DNA of 64,000 bases, from NCBI GenBank assembly GCA_051867655.1, contig JBJDYV010000107.1:1-64000 (forward strand), read 5' to 3'. Source of the DNA: JAJPXI01 sp051867655. GTDB taxonomy: Bacteria; Bacillota; Clostridia; Oscillospirales; Oscillospiraceae. Below the pieces are notes generated by a model. That model made no database searches, was not told where the DNA came from, and saw only the letters and a list, made by a program, of their open reading frames with translations. The position numbers and the translations under genes were made by a program. Below are positions 6,154 to 15,935 of this stretch, one piece after another (the first letter of the stretch is position 1; each line of letters starts with the position of its first letter).

Positions 6154-9100
6154 TTATTCCAAAACTTCAGCTATTAGGAACAGTTACGTCAACAGGTACT
6201 CAATCGTTTGCTCAATTTGGCAATGCGATAAGTCGCATGTCGCAGGAGCAGTTGGCAAATATTCTTATCACTAACAATCAAGCACTTGGATATAATAAGC
6301 TCAATTCCGTCCAAATGTACAACGCATTGGTTCAAGCTGGTGTTGGTGACGAAACTGCGAAAGCAGCTGTTAAACAGGCTTTGCAAACAAAAGCCACTAA
6401 TGCGCAAACCGCCGCAACTGTTGCCGCCACTGGTGCTACAGGTGGACTCACTGCGGCTATTAAGGGTCTCGGTGTCGCCATGCTTGCTAACCCCATAATG
6501 ACAGCTTTTGTAGCAATTGCTGCTGCCGTTACTATTGCTATTGTAGCGCAGAAAAAGTACAACAAAGCAATCCAAGAAAGCATCGAAAAGGCGCAGGAGC
6601 TCCAAGATGCTTACAAACAAGCGTCTGATGAGATTTCCAACAATATCACCACTGTTAATGATTTGAGTAAAGAGTTTGCTACCTTGTCCAAAGGCGTTGG
6701 GGATCACGGCGAAAATATCTCGTTGTCTGCAGATGAGTATGACAGGTATCTGGAGATTGTTCAGCAACTGGTAGACATTAACCCCGCATTGGTCAAGGGA
6801 TATGACGCGGAAGGCAATGCTATTATCAATAAAAATAGCGCCATTCAGGCAACCATTGATCTGCTAAAAGAACAACGGGCGTTAGAGCTGGCCGAAGCTA
6901 CTTCGGACGACAATAACTGGGATATCGCAAAGGGTCTCACGAACTCTTATAAGCAAGAACTGAAAGACGCTAAGGAAGCTCAAGACGAGTTAATTCGGTC
7001 TATGTCGTCTGCGCTACGCTCTCAAGTAACTGCGGATGATTTCAATCGAATTGCAGATATGTTTGGCACCGTATTTGACACTGGGAAGAGTTTTGATATT
7101 ACTGATGCTAACGATAATTGGTATTGGGGCACTATGATTAGCTATATCATAGACAATGTCGAAGATGCAGGTATAATCATTTCCGAAAACATTGAATATA
7201 TCAACAGTCTTCTTGATCAAAACTCCGATGAGGCTGTAGCATTCAGGCAGGCAATGACCGCATGGCAAACGGCACAGAAAACCGCTGACAAGGCCGCTGT
7301 TGCTTACCAATCCCATATGAAGCTGATCGCACAGGCTTCCGTTGGTTATGACGAACTGAGCGACTCATCTAAGGATTTCGTCAATACCTGGATCGAATCT
7401 CAAAAGCTGACCAGTGATATGTCGCGTGAGCAGGTCGATAATATTACAGACAGCATCCAGAATATGGTCGGATTGCTATCTTCTGGCATTGAAGTTGATG
7501 GTAAAGAAATTGACCTAAATTCCGAATTGGATAAGCTGTTCAAGGTTGACTGGAATTCTATCGGTGGAGAGTGGTATAATTCGGCTCGTGATAAAGCCGA
7601 AGAAATACTTACGATTCTTGCGCAAGCTTTAGACCTTAGCGACCAACAAGTCATTGACTTAAAGGTTGCTCTTGGTCTTGTAATCGTTGACGAGAATGGC
7701 AAACCGGTCGATGCTCGCACATATTACATCGAACAACTTAGACAACGTGGGCTCGCTCTTGGTGACGATGACCTAAGCGGCTTTTCCACCAGTGATCTCA
7801 AACTGTTGCTCACTGTTGATGTAGCCGGTATGGATGTTGATGATCTGAGCGTTGCTTTGGATGCCGTCAAAAATAAAGCCAACGAAGCATCCGACGCACT
7901 CAATGATTTCTCTGCTCTAACGAAGCATCTGGAAAAAGACACCGACGCTCTCTACACGGCAATCTCTAACCTACAGTCCGGCAACATTTCCGCAATCTTC
8001 GAAGAAGAAGCCCTTGATGATCTTTTAGAAAAGTTCCCCGACTTGGTCGATGAACTCAACGATTATTCAAAGGGTCTCATTACCGCAGAACAGCTCCAGG
8101 ATGCGTTTAATAACGCCATCAACGACTTTAATGCGGATGAAATCTATGACGGCATCAACAATGTCGTAAGTGCCGCCAAAGAATACGGCGCAGAGAGCAA
8201 TAAAGTCAAGCAGGCGGTTCAAAATCTTGCGCAGACGATTCCCGGTCTGGTCGATGCTCTGTATGATGAGGAAACCGGACATCTTAAGGTCGATGCGGCC
8301 GCGCTATCAAGTGCAAATTCTCTCTATGAAGTCGCACAGGCAGCTATTGAAGCGGCTCGCCAATCCGATAAGATGGATCTGTCCAATTCCATCAAAGAGA
8401 TGGAAAAGATGCGGGATGCAGCTCTGGAGGCTGCCGCAGCAGTTGTTTGGTATGGCAATGCAGCTGAAATGGCACAGCGTATCGATGCGTACGATAATGC
8501 TCTTGGTTTTGATGATGTTATCAATAACCTAAAACAGCAGATGGCCGACATCGATTCATATTACGATACGATATTGAGCCAGCTCACTGCGGCGCAGAAT
8601 CGTTATAGCCGTGTATCTTCCTCTTCTACAAAAGACACTGAAGAATATATTGCTGAGATTGACAAATTCCGTGAAGCAACTGAGCGGTTGAATCGTGTCC
8701 AGGCGGAAGCTGATAGGCTTGAACTTCATTTGTCCAATACGGATGATTTGAGCAAACAGATCGAATACCATAAGCAACTGATCGACGTCTATCAGGACGA
8801 GCAGGACGCTCTGCACGAGCTGAATGAGCAACGGGATGCCTATATCCAGAGTCAGGTTGACGTACTTCGTCAGCGTGGTTTCAATGTTGAGTATGATCCC
8901 ACAAACAACAAATTCTTCGTGGAAAATCTTGAGCACCTGAACGATCTTGTCGCATCCAGCAAGGGAAGTTACGATACTCTGCAAGAAGCCACCAATGCAT
9001 ATCGCAAAGAGACTGAGGATCTGATTGAATCTCTGGAATCTCTGAACGATGCTAATGCGGAAAATTCCGAGGCTTGGTGGGATCTGCAATACTCGATTCG

Positions 9101-10868
9101 AAGTGCCAAGGTTGATATCGTCAACAACCTTCAGGAAATCGTGTCACAAGCTTCCGAAGCAGTCGACACGATCCAGAATGTTTATGACACGTTGAAGGAA
9201 GCGGCAGACGAGTATGCATCCAATGGCGGATTTATTACGGTCGATACATTCCAGAAAATCGTTGAGCTTGGCCCCCAGTATATGCAGTATCTGGAGGACG
9301 AAAATGGACTGCTGGTCATCAACGAGGAGCGTATCAATGCTGTAATCAAGGCTAAGACAGAACAGCTGGCGTTGGAAAACGCGATGGCTTATGTCGAGAG
9401 ACTTCGCTTGGCATTGGAAGACGATTCAGTTGAGAGTCTGAACAGTCTACTGTATGCCACGACAGAAACCACTAACGCAACATGGGGTCTGGTCTATGCC
9501 AATCTTGCTTTGCTCAACCTCAGCGATACGCAGTATCAGGCGGCTTTACACAATATCAATGCGCTTCGTTCGCTGGCTGTAAATGCCGTGACAAGTATCG
9601 GTCAAGTTACGGGTTCTTTTGAATCCGAGCTAAACGATATGAAGAATGGCGTTGAGGACATCCTGCAATATGTGATGGACATGTTGGAGGATGAAGTCAA
9701 CCGGCAGATCGATTCGCTGGAAGACTTGAAGGATCAGTACAAAGACATCATCGAGCAACGCAAGGAGATGCTTCAGCTCGCAGAGCGTGAGCGCAAGTAT
9801 GAAGAGGAAGTTGCCGATAAGACGTCTGAAATCGCCAAACTGCAAGCTCGTATTGATGCTTTGTCCCTGGACGACAGCCGTGCGGCGGCTATCGAGAGAG
9901 CTTCTTTAGAGGAACAGTTGGCTGACCTGAAAAAGGATTTGGCAGATACCCAGCGGGAGCACTCGATAGATTGCGTAGAGGATGCACTGGATCAGGAGCT
10001 GGATGCTTTTGAAAAGCAACAGGACGAGCAGATCAAAATCCTTGAGGACAGTATCAGTAGCACGCAAAAAATTTATAGCATGGCTATTGATTATATAGAG
10101 TCCAACTTCGATACTCTTTACGATTCATTGATCAGCTGGAATACGTCATACGGGCAACACTTGAATTCTGAGATCAGCACAGCTTGGGATAACTGTCTTG
10201 CCGCAGCCCAGCGATATGGTAGCTTTGTCAATGCCCTGAATAACATCGATGCCGATATCGCAAGCGCAAGTGGATCAAGCAATAATACAGTTGTCGGCAC
10301 TGTTACTCAGGTCGACACTGTTGAGATTGTGGAATCTCTTATCGCTAAGATGAAAGCTAATTCGGCAGCATGGTTCAGTGGCGACCAAACCGCTCTGGCC
10401 AACGAAAACGCAAGTTATGCCTCTCGGATTTCCAGTCTGATCGGTGAACCTGTTGTGCGAGGTGACGACGGTGTGTGGTATATTGGAAGTGTCGGCGGCC
10501 CAAAGCTGTACGATGACTACAAGAAGTACTGCTACCACACTGGTGGTGTCGTTGGCAATGTTCCTACCCTAAAGCAAAATGAACTCTTGTCTTTAGTAAA
10601 TAAAGGCGAAGTTGTTTTGAATGCAACCCAGCAAAGCAATCTGATGGCGATGCTCGACCAATTAAAGCCACTGAATGCGCTTAAAGAGGCATTAACCTCC
10701 TTCCGATCCAGTGCGCTTACATCTGCGTCGGCAGGAGGACCTACGTTCAAAATCGATGCTCCTGTCTATGTTGACGGTACACTACCCGATAAGCAGATCA
10801 TGGAGCTGCTTAAGAGCCATTCCCGTGATATTGCGACCACAGTGTATTCGTATATCACAAAGATGTGA
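6147..10868 (+). CDS. Tail tape-measure protein, C-terminal part
   Basis: A 1,573-residue open frame that continues the tape-measure gene after the cassette. It begins with a TTG that has no ribosome site; in-frame coding sense starts a little earlier (TNLDLAIIPKLQLLG). A hydrophobic helix (IMTAFVAIAAAVTIAIVA) lies near residue 115, and long coiled-coil stretches follow, strongest about 1150-1310 (QIDSLEDLKDQYKD, RERKYEEEVADK). The C-terminal tail has the family-typical HTGGVVG...LSLVNKGEVVLNATQQ motif. Without splicing and removal of the cassette this half has no clear way to be translated as one protein with exons 1-3. The full product would be about 2,205 residues. Confidence 0.85.
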   Translation: MAIIPKLQLLGTVTSTGTQSFAQFGNAISRMSQEQLANILITNNQALGYNKLNSVQMYNALVQAGVGDETAKAAVKQALQTKATNAQTAATVAATGATGGLTAAIKGLGVAMLANPIMTAFVAIAAAVTIAIVAQKKYNKAIQESIEKAQELQDAYKQASDEISNNITTVNDLSKEFATLSKGVGDHGENISLSADEYDRYLEIVQQLVDINPALVKGYDAEGNAIINKNSAIQATIDLLKEQRALELAEATSDDNNWDIAKGLTNSYKQELKDAKEAQDELIRSMSSALRSQVTADDFNRIADMFGTVFDTGKSFDITDANDNWYWGTMISYIIDNVEDAGIIISENIEYINSLLDQNSDEAVAFRQAMTAWQTAQKTADKAAVAYQSHMKLIAQASVGYDELSDSSKDFVNTWIESQKLTSDMSREQVDNITDSIQNMVGLLSSGIEVDGKEIDLNSELDKLFKVDWNSIGGEWYNSARDKAEEILTILAQALDLSDQQVIDLKVALGLVIVDENGKPVDARTYYIEQLRQRGLALGDDDLSGFSTSDLKLLLTVDVAGMDVDDLSVALDAVKNKANEASDALNDFSALTKHLEKDTDALYTAISNLQSGNISAIFEEEALDDLLEKFPDLVDELNDYSKGLITAEQLQDAFNNAINDFNADEIYDGINNVVSAAKEYGAESNKVKQAVQNLAQTIPGLVDALYDEETGHLKVDAAALSSANSLYEVAQAAIEAARQSDKMDLSNSIKEMEKMRDAALEAAAAVVWYGNAAEMAQRIDAYDNALGFDDVINNLKQQMADIDSYYDTILSQLTAAQNRYSRVSSSSTKDTEEYIAEIDKFREATERLNRVQAEADRLELHLSNTDDLSKQIEYHKQLIDVYQDEQDALHELNEQRDAYIQSQVDVLRQRGFNVEYDPTNNKFFVENLEHLNDLVASSKGSYDTLQEATNAYRKETEDLIESLESLNDANAENSEAWWDLQYSIRSAKVDIVNNLQEIVSQASEAVDTIQNVYDTLKEAADEYASNGGFITVDTFQKIVELGPQYMQYLEDENGLLVINEERINAVIKAKTEQLALENAMAYVERLRLALEDDSVESLNSLLYATTETTNATWGLVYANLALLNLSDTQYQAALHNINALRSLAVNAVTSIGQVTGSFESELNDMKNGVEDILQYVMDMLEDEVNRQIDSLEDLKDQYKDIIEQRKEMLQLAERERKYEEEVADKTSEIAKLQARIDALSLDDSRAAAIERASLEEQLADLKKDLADTQREHSIDCVEDALDQELDAFEKQQDEQIKILEDSISSTQKIYSMAIDYIESNFDTLYDSLISWNTSYGQHLNSEISTAWDNCLAAAQRYGSFVNALNNIDADIASASGSSNNTVVGTVTQVDTVEIVESLIAKMKANSAAWFSGDQTALANENASYASRISSLIGEPVVRGDDGVWYIGSVGGPKLYDDYKKYCYHTGGVVGNVPTLKQNELLSLVNKGEVVLNATQQSNLMAMLDQLKPLNALKEALTSFRSSALTSASAGGPTFKIDAPVYVDGTLPDKQIMELLKSHSRDIATTVYSYITKM

Positions 10869-10880
10869 GAAACAACTAAT

Positions 10881-10904
10881 GCCCAGCTCATAATCGAGCT
10901 TGGC
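10881..10904 (+). terminator. Intercistronic hairpin after the tape-measure gene
   Basis: GCCCAGCTC and GAGCTTGGC pair, with one mismatch, around ATAATC, 12 bp after the tape-measure stop. No strong U tract follows, so it is more likely an mRNA-end or pausing hairpin than a full terminator. Confidence 0.4.
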
Positions 10905-10958
10905 GTTAGAATTTAAGAAACTATAATTGTCAGACTTTGTCATGAAAGGAGGGCTTGC

Positions 10959-11756
10959 ATGGCTTTTACTGGAACCACGTTTTTCTTCGACGGCGTGTCC
11001 AGCGAGCAGTATGGGCTGATGCTCTGCAATTTTGATAGTGCCAAGCAAGAAGCCGGGAGAGTTGGCGGTAAGCTCTCCATTCAAGAGGATCGTATCGCAC
11101 GCCGGAGCACGAGTTTACATTACGGAGTCGAAAACAATGAAGCGAAGGAGTTTCCTCTTGTTTTTGTTGTATCCGATGACAACCGCAGACTGGACCGTTA
11201 CGATATTGCGAGCATTGGCGCTTGGTTAACCGGGCATTCTGATTATAAGGAACTTGCTATTATGCAGCCCGATTTGGAGGGCGTATTCTATCGGTGCATT
11301 ATCACCGATCTGGAGCAGATCGAGCTCGGGATGCGCGTTGTTGGATTCACTGCAACAGTATCCTGCGACGGTCCTTATGCGTATCGCCGCATGGTACGGA
11401 CTACGATTCCGTTTAACGGCACGACTTCTGCTCGGTATCACAATATGAGCAACGTGAATGACTATTATCGTCCGTTGATGGAAGTAACGTGTACAGGCAC
11501 AGAGCTTTACATAGAGAATACGACTGATGGAACTACTTTTAAGCTCAGTGGTATGCCAACCGGCACGCGGACAATCCAAATTGATACTCTTAACCAAGTG
11601 ATGACCAGCTCAGATGGTATTGACCTGTATGCGTATTGGAATGAGGGAATTGATAAACACTTCCCCAGGTTTGTCCGTGGAGACAATAATCTCACAATCA
11701 CCGGAGAAGGAACTCTGACAATTCAGAACGTATTCCCTTGGAACATCGGACATTAA
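10959..11756 (+). CDS. Distal tail protein (Dit-like)
   Basis: The 265-residue protein starts at ATG 10959 behind AAAGGAGG. Its size, its place between the tape-measure and tail-tip genes, and its beginning (FFFDGVSSEQYGLMLCNFDS) fit the siphovirus distal tail protein. This forms the hexameric hub joining the tail tube to the host-binding tip. The C-terminal half is beta-rich (ITGEGTLTIQNVFPWNIG), like the Dit C-terminal sandwich. No inserted carbohydrate-binding module is apparent. It is followed after 19 bp by the tail-tip gene. Confidence 0.82.
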   Translation: MAFTGTTFFFDGVSSEQYGLMLCNFDSAKQEAGRVGGKLSIQEDRIARRSTSLHYGVENNEAKEFPLVFVVSDDNRRLDRYDIASIGAWLTGHSDYKELAIMQPDLEGVFYRCIITDLEQIELGMRVVGFTATVSCDGPYAYRRMVRTTIPFNGTTSARYHNMSNVNDYYRPLMEVTCTGTELYIENTTDGTTFKLSGMPTGTRTIQIDTLNQVMTSSDGIDLYAYWNEGIDKHFPRFVRGDNNLTITGEGTLTIQNVFPWNIGH

Positions 11757-11775
11757 GGTCTGGAGGTGACCATCT

Positions 11776-14700
11776 ATCCGTATCAATTTTAATCAAATCA
11801 AACGGGACTCGTTTGGTCGTATTGAACCTCCTGTCCTGATGCTGAAGAAACCCCACGGAGCCGTGATTGGTCCCGTGGGGCATTATTTTGGCCTTGAGAT
11901 GGAACTCAAATTTAATGAGATGTCTGAGGTCAAATTCAATTACCCAAAGTATGTGGAGGGCAAGGCAACTCCCCTATTCAATGACCTGGTGCCTGGTAAG
12001 ATGTTGCAGATCGACCCGTTTGGCATTTTCATTATCGGCAAAGTTGAAGAAGAGCAAGAAGGAATGCGCTGCGTCCGCGAGGTCACTGCTTATTCCCGTG
12101 AGTACGAGTTTGCTGGCAAGCAGGTCGTCTTTGCGGCCGGCACGTATAACTTCTGGAATCCAGCCGATGTAGAGAATACTGTCATGGGTATGTTGCTGAG
12201 CTATACCCGCAACTGGAAAATGGGTTCTGTCTCCCCTTCTCTCATTGGTCGGTATCGTACATTCGACGATACAGATGTAAAGGCTCTGGACTTTATGCTC
12301 GACACACTCCAAGAGACTTACGGCTGTGTCTTTGTCTTTGATACATACAATCGCATCATCAATGTAATCGATGCCGAAGAAGACACGGTCATGGTACCCG
12401 TATACGTCTCCTCGCAAAACTTGATGAAAGAAGCGACGGTCAGCACCAGTTCAGACAATATCATTACGAAGCTGTACGTGTGCGGTTCCGATGGTGTATC
12501 GATTCGCAATGTTAATCCGACCGGCGACAATTACATCTACAACCTGGATTACTATATCTCGATTGGTGATCTTCCTGATGACTTGGCGGCCAAGTGGGTT
12601 ACATGGCAGAATGAGATTTTTGTTAAGCAACCTTTGTATACTTCCCTGGTGGCATTGCGTAACAGCGACCAGTCTCGCCTTGTGGTTGAAAAGGCCAAGC
12701 TGGTTGATCTCCAAAATGAGCTGTTTACGCTGGATAACACCCGAGCCACATTCCTCCAGATGCAGATGCAGGCACAAAACGATGAGACTTACCAATACTT
12801 TGCCCAACGGCTTGCCGATACTGCGGTGGAGTATTCCGGCATCGAAGCAGAGATTGCGGCCCAAGAAGAACTAATTGCAGAAATCCAAGCGGACTATGAT
12901 ACCCAGCTTGCTCAGATTGTAGAGATCAACAATGAGTTGAGGCTGTCTTCTTATTTTACATCCGAAGAGCTGGATATTCTCGACCCTTATTTCATTGACG
13001 ACTCTTTTATAGACGAAACCTTTGCCGTCTTTGATATTGATGTGTCCGGCAATGACGATTTTACTTCCGAGTCTGCTGTCACTTTGCAGTTCTCTCCCGT
13101 CACCATGGACGGCGTTACGGTTAAGGACTTCATTTGGACTGACGTTCCGTGTGACGGCGGACATCGGATGGCCGCGTTGTCTGGCGGCAAAGTTGCCGTT
13201 ATCGGCAATAATTATGAGTTATCGGCAAATATTGTGAACGGCACTTTGGATCACAATAATGGTGAGGTCGTGTGCAGTCTCTATCTGGGTTCCGGAACTG
13301 TAAATGGAACTTCCTTTCTAAGCGGCAGTCTGACTTGTGTTTTCAACTCCAGCTACAGCGATGATACTTTGCTCAGCGGCATGACGAAGAACGCAGACAC
13401 GATCACCAGTCCTGACGGATCTGTATCTCAGACGATGTATTACTACACCGGTTCCGCATCTATTAGTGGCACAGGCGCAAAGATCTATTTTACCCGAAAT
13501 GCTTCTGAGTATCAGCGGTATACCGTAGAACAGGAGCTGTATGACTACGCCACCACTGTATTGGAGGATGCATCCTCCCCTACTTACGAGTTTGACATCG
13601 AGAGCGGAAACCTGCTTTTTGCAAAAGAGTTTGAGCCGTTCAAAGATGCTATTCAACTTGGGTGTGGGGCCTATGTGCAACTGAACGAGCAGATGATGCT
13701 GAAACCGCTTCTGCTGGAAATCCACTTGGACTACGAAGAGCCCGATAATTTCGAGCTCATTTTCTCCAATCAGTTCAAGCGTCCTGATGCTGTTAACACC
13801 ATGAAAGACATCATCAAAGAGACGACAGCTATGTCTCGCACCCTCGAAACGAACAAATACACGTTTGGCGCGAGTCAGAACACTACGACTTGGGTCAAGA
13901 CTTTGTTGGAGAACGGGTATGAAGCTGCCATGGCGCAAATCATGGCCGGTGCTGATAATCTAGTGACCATTGACCAAGCGGGCATCAAGGTGGATTCCAC
14001 GGATGGTGTAGACCGCATTTACCTGAACAACGGTATGATCGCCCTCTACGACAAGCGTACCAACACGGTCAAGATGGCGATGGGGCATTTTTATAATGAG
14101 GCGTCCGGGACTGATTTCGTTGGTATTCTTGCTGATATTATCGGCGGTACCCTGCTGGCCGGACAGAATCTAATCATCGAATGCCCCGATCCCAATGGCG
14201 GTGTCATGCAGTTTAAGGTGGATAGCAGCGGTGTCATCATCAACAATGGACGCATGTACATGCGTACCGATAAAGGTGCCATGGGCTGGGATGCAAATTA
14301 CGGCTTCTTTGCAGGTACGAAGGACCTCTTCACCACAACTGATACTGGGTATGTTTTGCCAACCTGCATCGACGACAACGGGGACCTTATTTTGGATGAT
14401 GATGGATTCCCAGATGGCGTTAACGTTTGGATCGGCATTGATGGTAAGGTGTACATCCGTGGCAATATCTACGCAGAAGATGGTGTTTTTAATGGCACCG
14501 TGTATGCAAAGGATGGAGAGTTTAACGGCACCGTCTATGCTTCTGCAGGATCGTTTACCGGCACGGTGAATGCAACGTCCGGCGTTTTTAAAGGGACGGT
14601 GCAAGCGTCGTCTTTTTTGGATTCCAGCGGCAACAGCATGATGACAAACGGGCAGTGGAATCCAGAGTATCTGAATATCAAAGGTTTGACTGTTGAAGCT

Positions 14701-15735
14701 GCAAATGTTACCGGAACACTCACGGTTGGTCAACTCCCAAGCACTGTCGCCCAGACTAGCGATATTCCAACGAATATCAGCCAGCTTACGAATGACAGTG
14801 GGTATCAGACTGCGTCTGGTGTTACTACTATTGTGAATGGCGTTGTGACGACTGATTACGTCAATGCATTAGGCATTACGGTCAAAGCAGCCAACATCAC
14901 CGGGACATTGACAATTGGACAGCTCCCCAGTTCTGTTGCAACAACAAGCGACATCCCGACATATACAAGCGATTTGGTCAATGATAGTGGATATACAACG
15001 CTGACTGCTGTAGCAAATCAAGGGTATCAGACTGCGTCCCAAGTAACAACGATCACAAACAATTCAATCTCTACTGCAACAATCGCTTGCAGCCAGATTT
15101 CAACCGGCACAATGCAGATGACACATGGTTATTTAGGCGAAGTCACGGGTTCAACTGGCACAAGCATAACGCAGGGCGTTGGCATGATGTCGAGCTCGTC
15201 CGGTGCGTCCTGCGTTGTAACATCGGCTGGTGCTCGTATGTCTTACAGCAGCGCAAACGAGATTTATATAGGTGGCGGCATTGCGGCTTTAAAGGCTGGC
15301 GGGACAACACTTGGATGGCATTCAAGCGGATATTTTTATGCTGAGTCCACCTACTGTTATTTAGGGTCATCATCGTACCCGTGGGCGACGATTTACGGTT
15401 CCACTGGTACGATTACAACCTCAGACCGTGAGAAAAAAACAAATATTGTTTATGGGCTTGACCAATATGATAACTTTTTCGATGCGTTGCAACCCGTTAG
15501 TTATAAATTCATTGACGGAGAATCTGGAAGAACACATGTTGGCCTGATTTCTCAGGACGTAGAGGATAGCTTGACCGTAAATGGTTTGACAGCAATGGAT
15601 TTTGCAGGTTTTTGCAAAGATGAAAAAGAGGATGGCAACGGCTATGATTATGCCCTGCGGTACGATGAGTTTATTTCACTTTGCATTTGGGAAATTCAGA
15701 AGTTAAAGGAGCGAGTCAAACAATTAGAAACTTGA
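11776..15735 (+). CDS. Tail-tip/tail-fibre protein with C-terminal S74 intramolecular chaperone
   Basis: Coding sense begins at about 11776 (RINFNQIKRDSFGRIEPPV), in front of the first ATG at 11839. GGAGG at 11762-11766 lies nine bases before an ATC at 11776, so the start appears to be ATC; TGA at 11767-11769 closes the frame upstream. The N-terminal 400 residues resemble prophage tail/Tal baseplate proteins, with a coiled coil near 285-350. About 900-960 are short repeats (DGxFNGTVYA, four copies), then two longer repeats (KAANITGTLTIGQLPS type). The last 110 residues form an S74 peptidase chaperone with the Ser-Lys dyad (TSDREKK) and a final coiled coil; this domain trimerises the fibre and cuts itself off. 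Confidence 0.82.
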   Translation: MRINFNQIKRDSFGRIEPPVLMLKKPHGAVIGPVGHYFGLEMELKFNEMSEVKFNYPKYVEGKATPLFNDLVPGKMLQIDPFGIFIIGKVEEEQEGMRCVREVTAYSREYEFAGKQVVFAAGTYNFWNPADVENTVMGMLLSYTRNWKMGSVSPSLIGRYRTFDDTDVKALDFMLDTLQETYGCVFVFDTYNRIINVIDAEEDTVMVPVYVSSQNLMKEATVSTSSDNIITKLYVCGSDGVSIRNVNPTGDNYIYNLDYYISIGDLPDDLAAKWVTWQNEIFVKQPLYTSLVALRNSDQSRLVVEKAKLVDLQNELFTLDNTRATFLQMQMQAQNDETYQYFAQRLADTAVEYSGIEAEIAAQEELIAEIQADYDTQLAQIVEINNELRLSSYFTSEELDILDPYFIDDSFIDETFAVFDIDVSGNDDFTSESAVTLQFSPVTMDGVTVKDFIWTDVPCDGGHRMAALSGGKVAVIGNNYELSANIVNGTLDHNNGEVVCSLYLGSGTVNGTSFLSGSLTCVFNSSYSDDTLLSGMTKNADTITSPDGSVSQTMYYYTGSASISGTGAKIYFTRNASEYQRYTVEQELYDYATTVLEDASSPTYEFDIESGNLLFAKEFEPFKDAIQLGCGAYVQLNEQMMLKPLLLEIHLDYEEPDNFELIFSNQFKRPDAVNTMKDIIKETTAMSRTLETNKYTFGASQNTTTWVKTLLENGYEAAMAQIMAGADNLVTIDQAGIKVDSTDGVDRIYLNNGMIALYDKRTNTVKMAMGHFYNEASGTDFVGILADIIGGTLLAGQNLIIECPDPNGGVMQFKVDSSGVIINNGRMYMRTDKGAMGWDANYGFFAGTKDLFTTTDTGYVLPTCIDDNGDLILDDDGFPDGVNVWIGIDGKVYIRGNIYAEDGVFNGTVYAKDGEFNGTVYASAGSFTGTVNATSGVFKGTVQASSFLDSSGNSMMTNGQWNPEYLNIKGLTVEAANVTGTLTVGQLPSTVAQTSDIPTNISQLTNDSGYQTASGVTTIVNGVVTTDYVNALGITVKAANITGTLTIGQLPSSVATTSDIPTYTSDLVNDSGYTTLTAVANQGYQTASQVTTITNNSISTATIACSQISTGTMQMTHGYLGEVTGSTGTSITQGVGMMSSSSGASCVVTSAGARMSYSSANEIYIGGGIAALKAGGTTLGWHSSGYFYAESTYCYLGSSSYPWATIYGSTGTITTSDREKKTNIVYGLDQYDNFFDALQPVSYKFIDGESGRTHVGLISQDVEDSLTVNGLTAMDFAGFCKDEKEDGNGYDYALRYDEFISLCIWEIQKLKERVKQLET

Positions 15736-15755
15736 CGATGGGAGCAAAAGCAGAT

Positions 15756-15935
15756 ATGAAAACAAAAGAAATTATGCTGGAAATTGCTGACATTCACAAT
15801 AACCTATGTAATATGCTTGTCGGCGCTGACAATGCAATCTTTCTGGGCGACAGCATTAAACGAATGCGTATTTTATTGGATGCACTGAATCAGGAGGTTG
15901 CCAAAAGCAACGAGAAAGGAGCTGATGCGAGTTGA
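15756..15935 (+). CDS. Small phage protein (59 aa), function unknown
   Basis: ATG at 15756 follows GGGAG about 11 bases upstream; another ATG at 15738 would add six residues. The protein is a single helical unit (IMLEIADIHNNLCNMLVG, DSIKRMRILLDALNQEV) without membrane segments. It sits between the tail-tip gene and a baseplate-like gene, with only 20 bp before it and an overlap after it. Such short helical proteins often follow tail-tip genes in Clostridia phages, but I know no assigned function. Confidence 0.65.
   Translation: MKTKEIMLEIADIHNNLCNMLVGADNAIFLGDSIKRMRILLDALNQEVAKSNEKGADAS

Larger units (their letters stand above)
4394..6158. mobile_element. Two-gene antisense cassette inserted in the tape-measure gene, with short direct repeats
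   Basis: GCAATGATT (4394-4402) and GCAATTATT (6150-6158) form an imperfect 9-bp direct repeat at the two edges. Both lie at the same codon phase of the tape-measure frame (Ala codon GCA). Between them are two minus-strand genes, their promoter and their terminator, and no transposase, recombinase or intron core. Exact exchange at GCAAT would restore ...FENLAIIPKLQLLG. The edges are inferred from the broken frame and the repeat; the mechanism of insertion is unknown. Confidence 0.55.

Noticed and set aside
4394..6158. Insertion sequence or IStron (group I intron plus transposase)
   Set aside because: The cassette has no transposase, resolvase or TnpB-like gene; the two genes are a zinc-ribbon protein and a secreted protein.
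3977..6162. TTGGATAATTGC (3977-3988) and GCAATTATTCCAA (6150-6162) as terminal inverted repeats of an element
   Set aside because: They match with one gap, but the left copy lies inside coding exon 2 and upstream of intron 2, so it cannot mark the cassette edge. AT-rich 12-mers of this kind are expected by chance.
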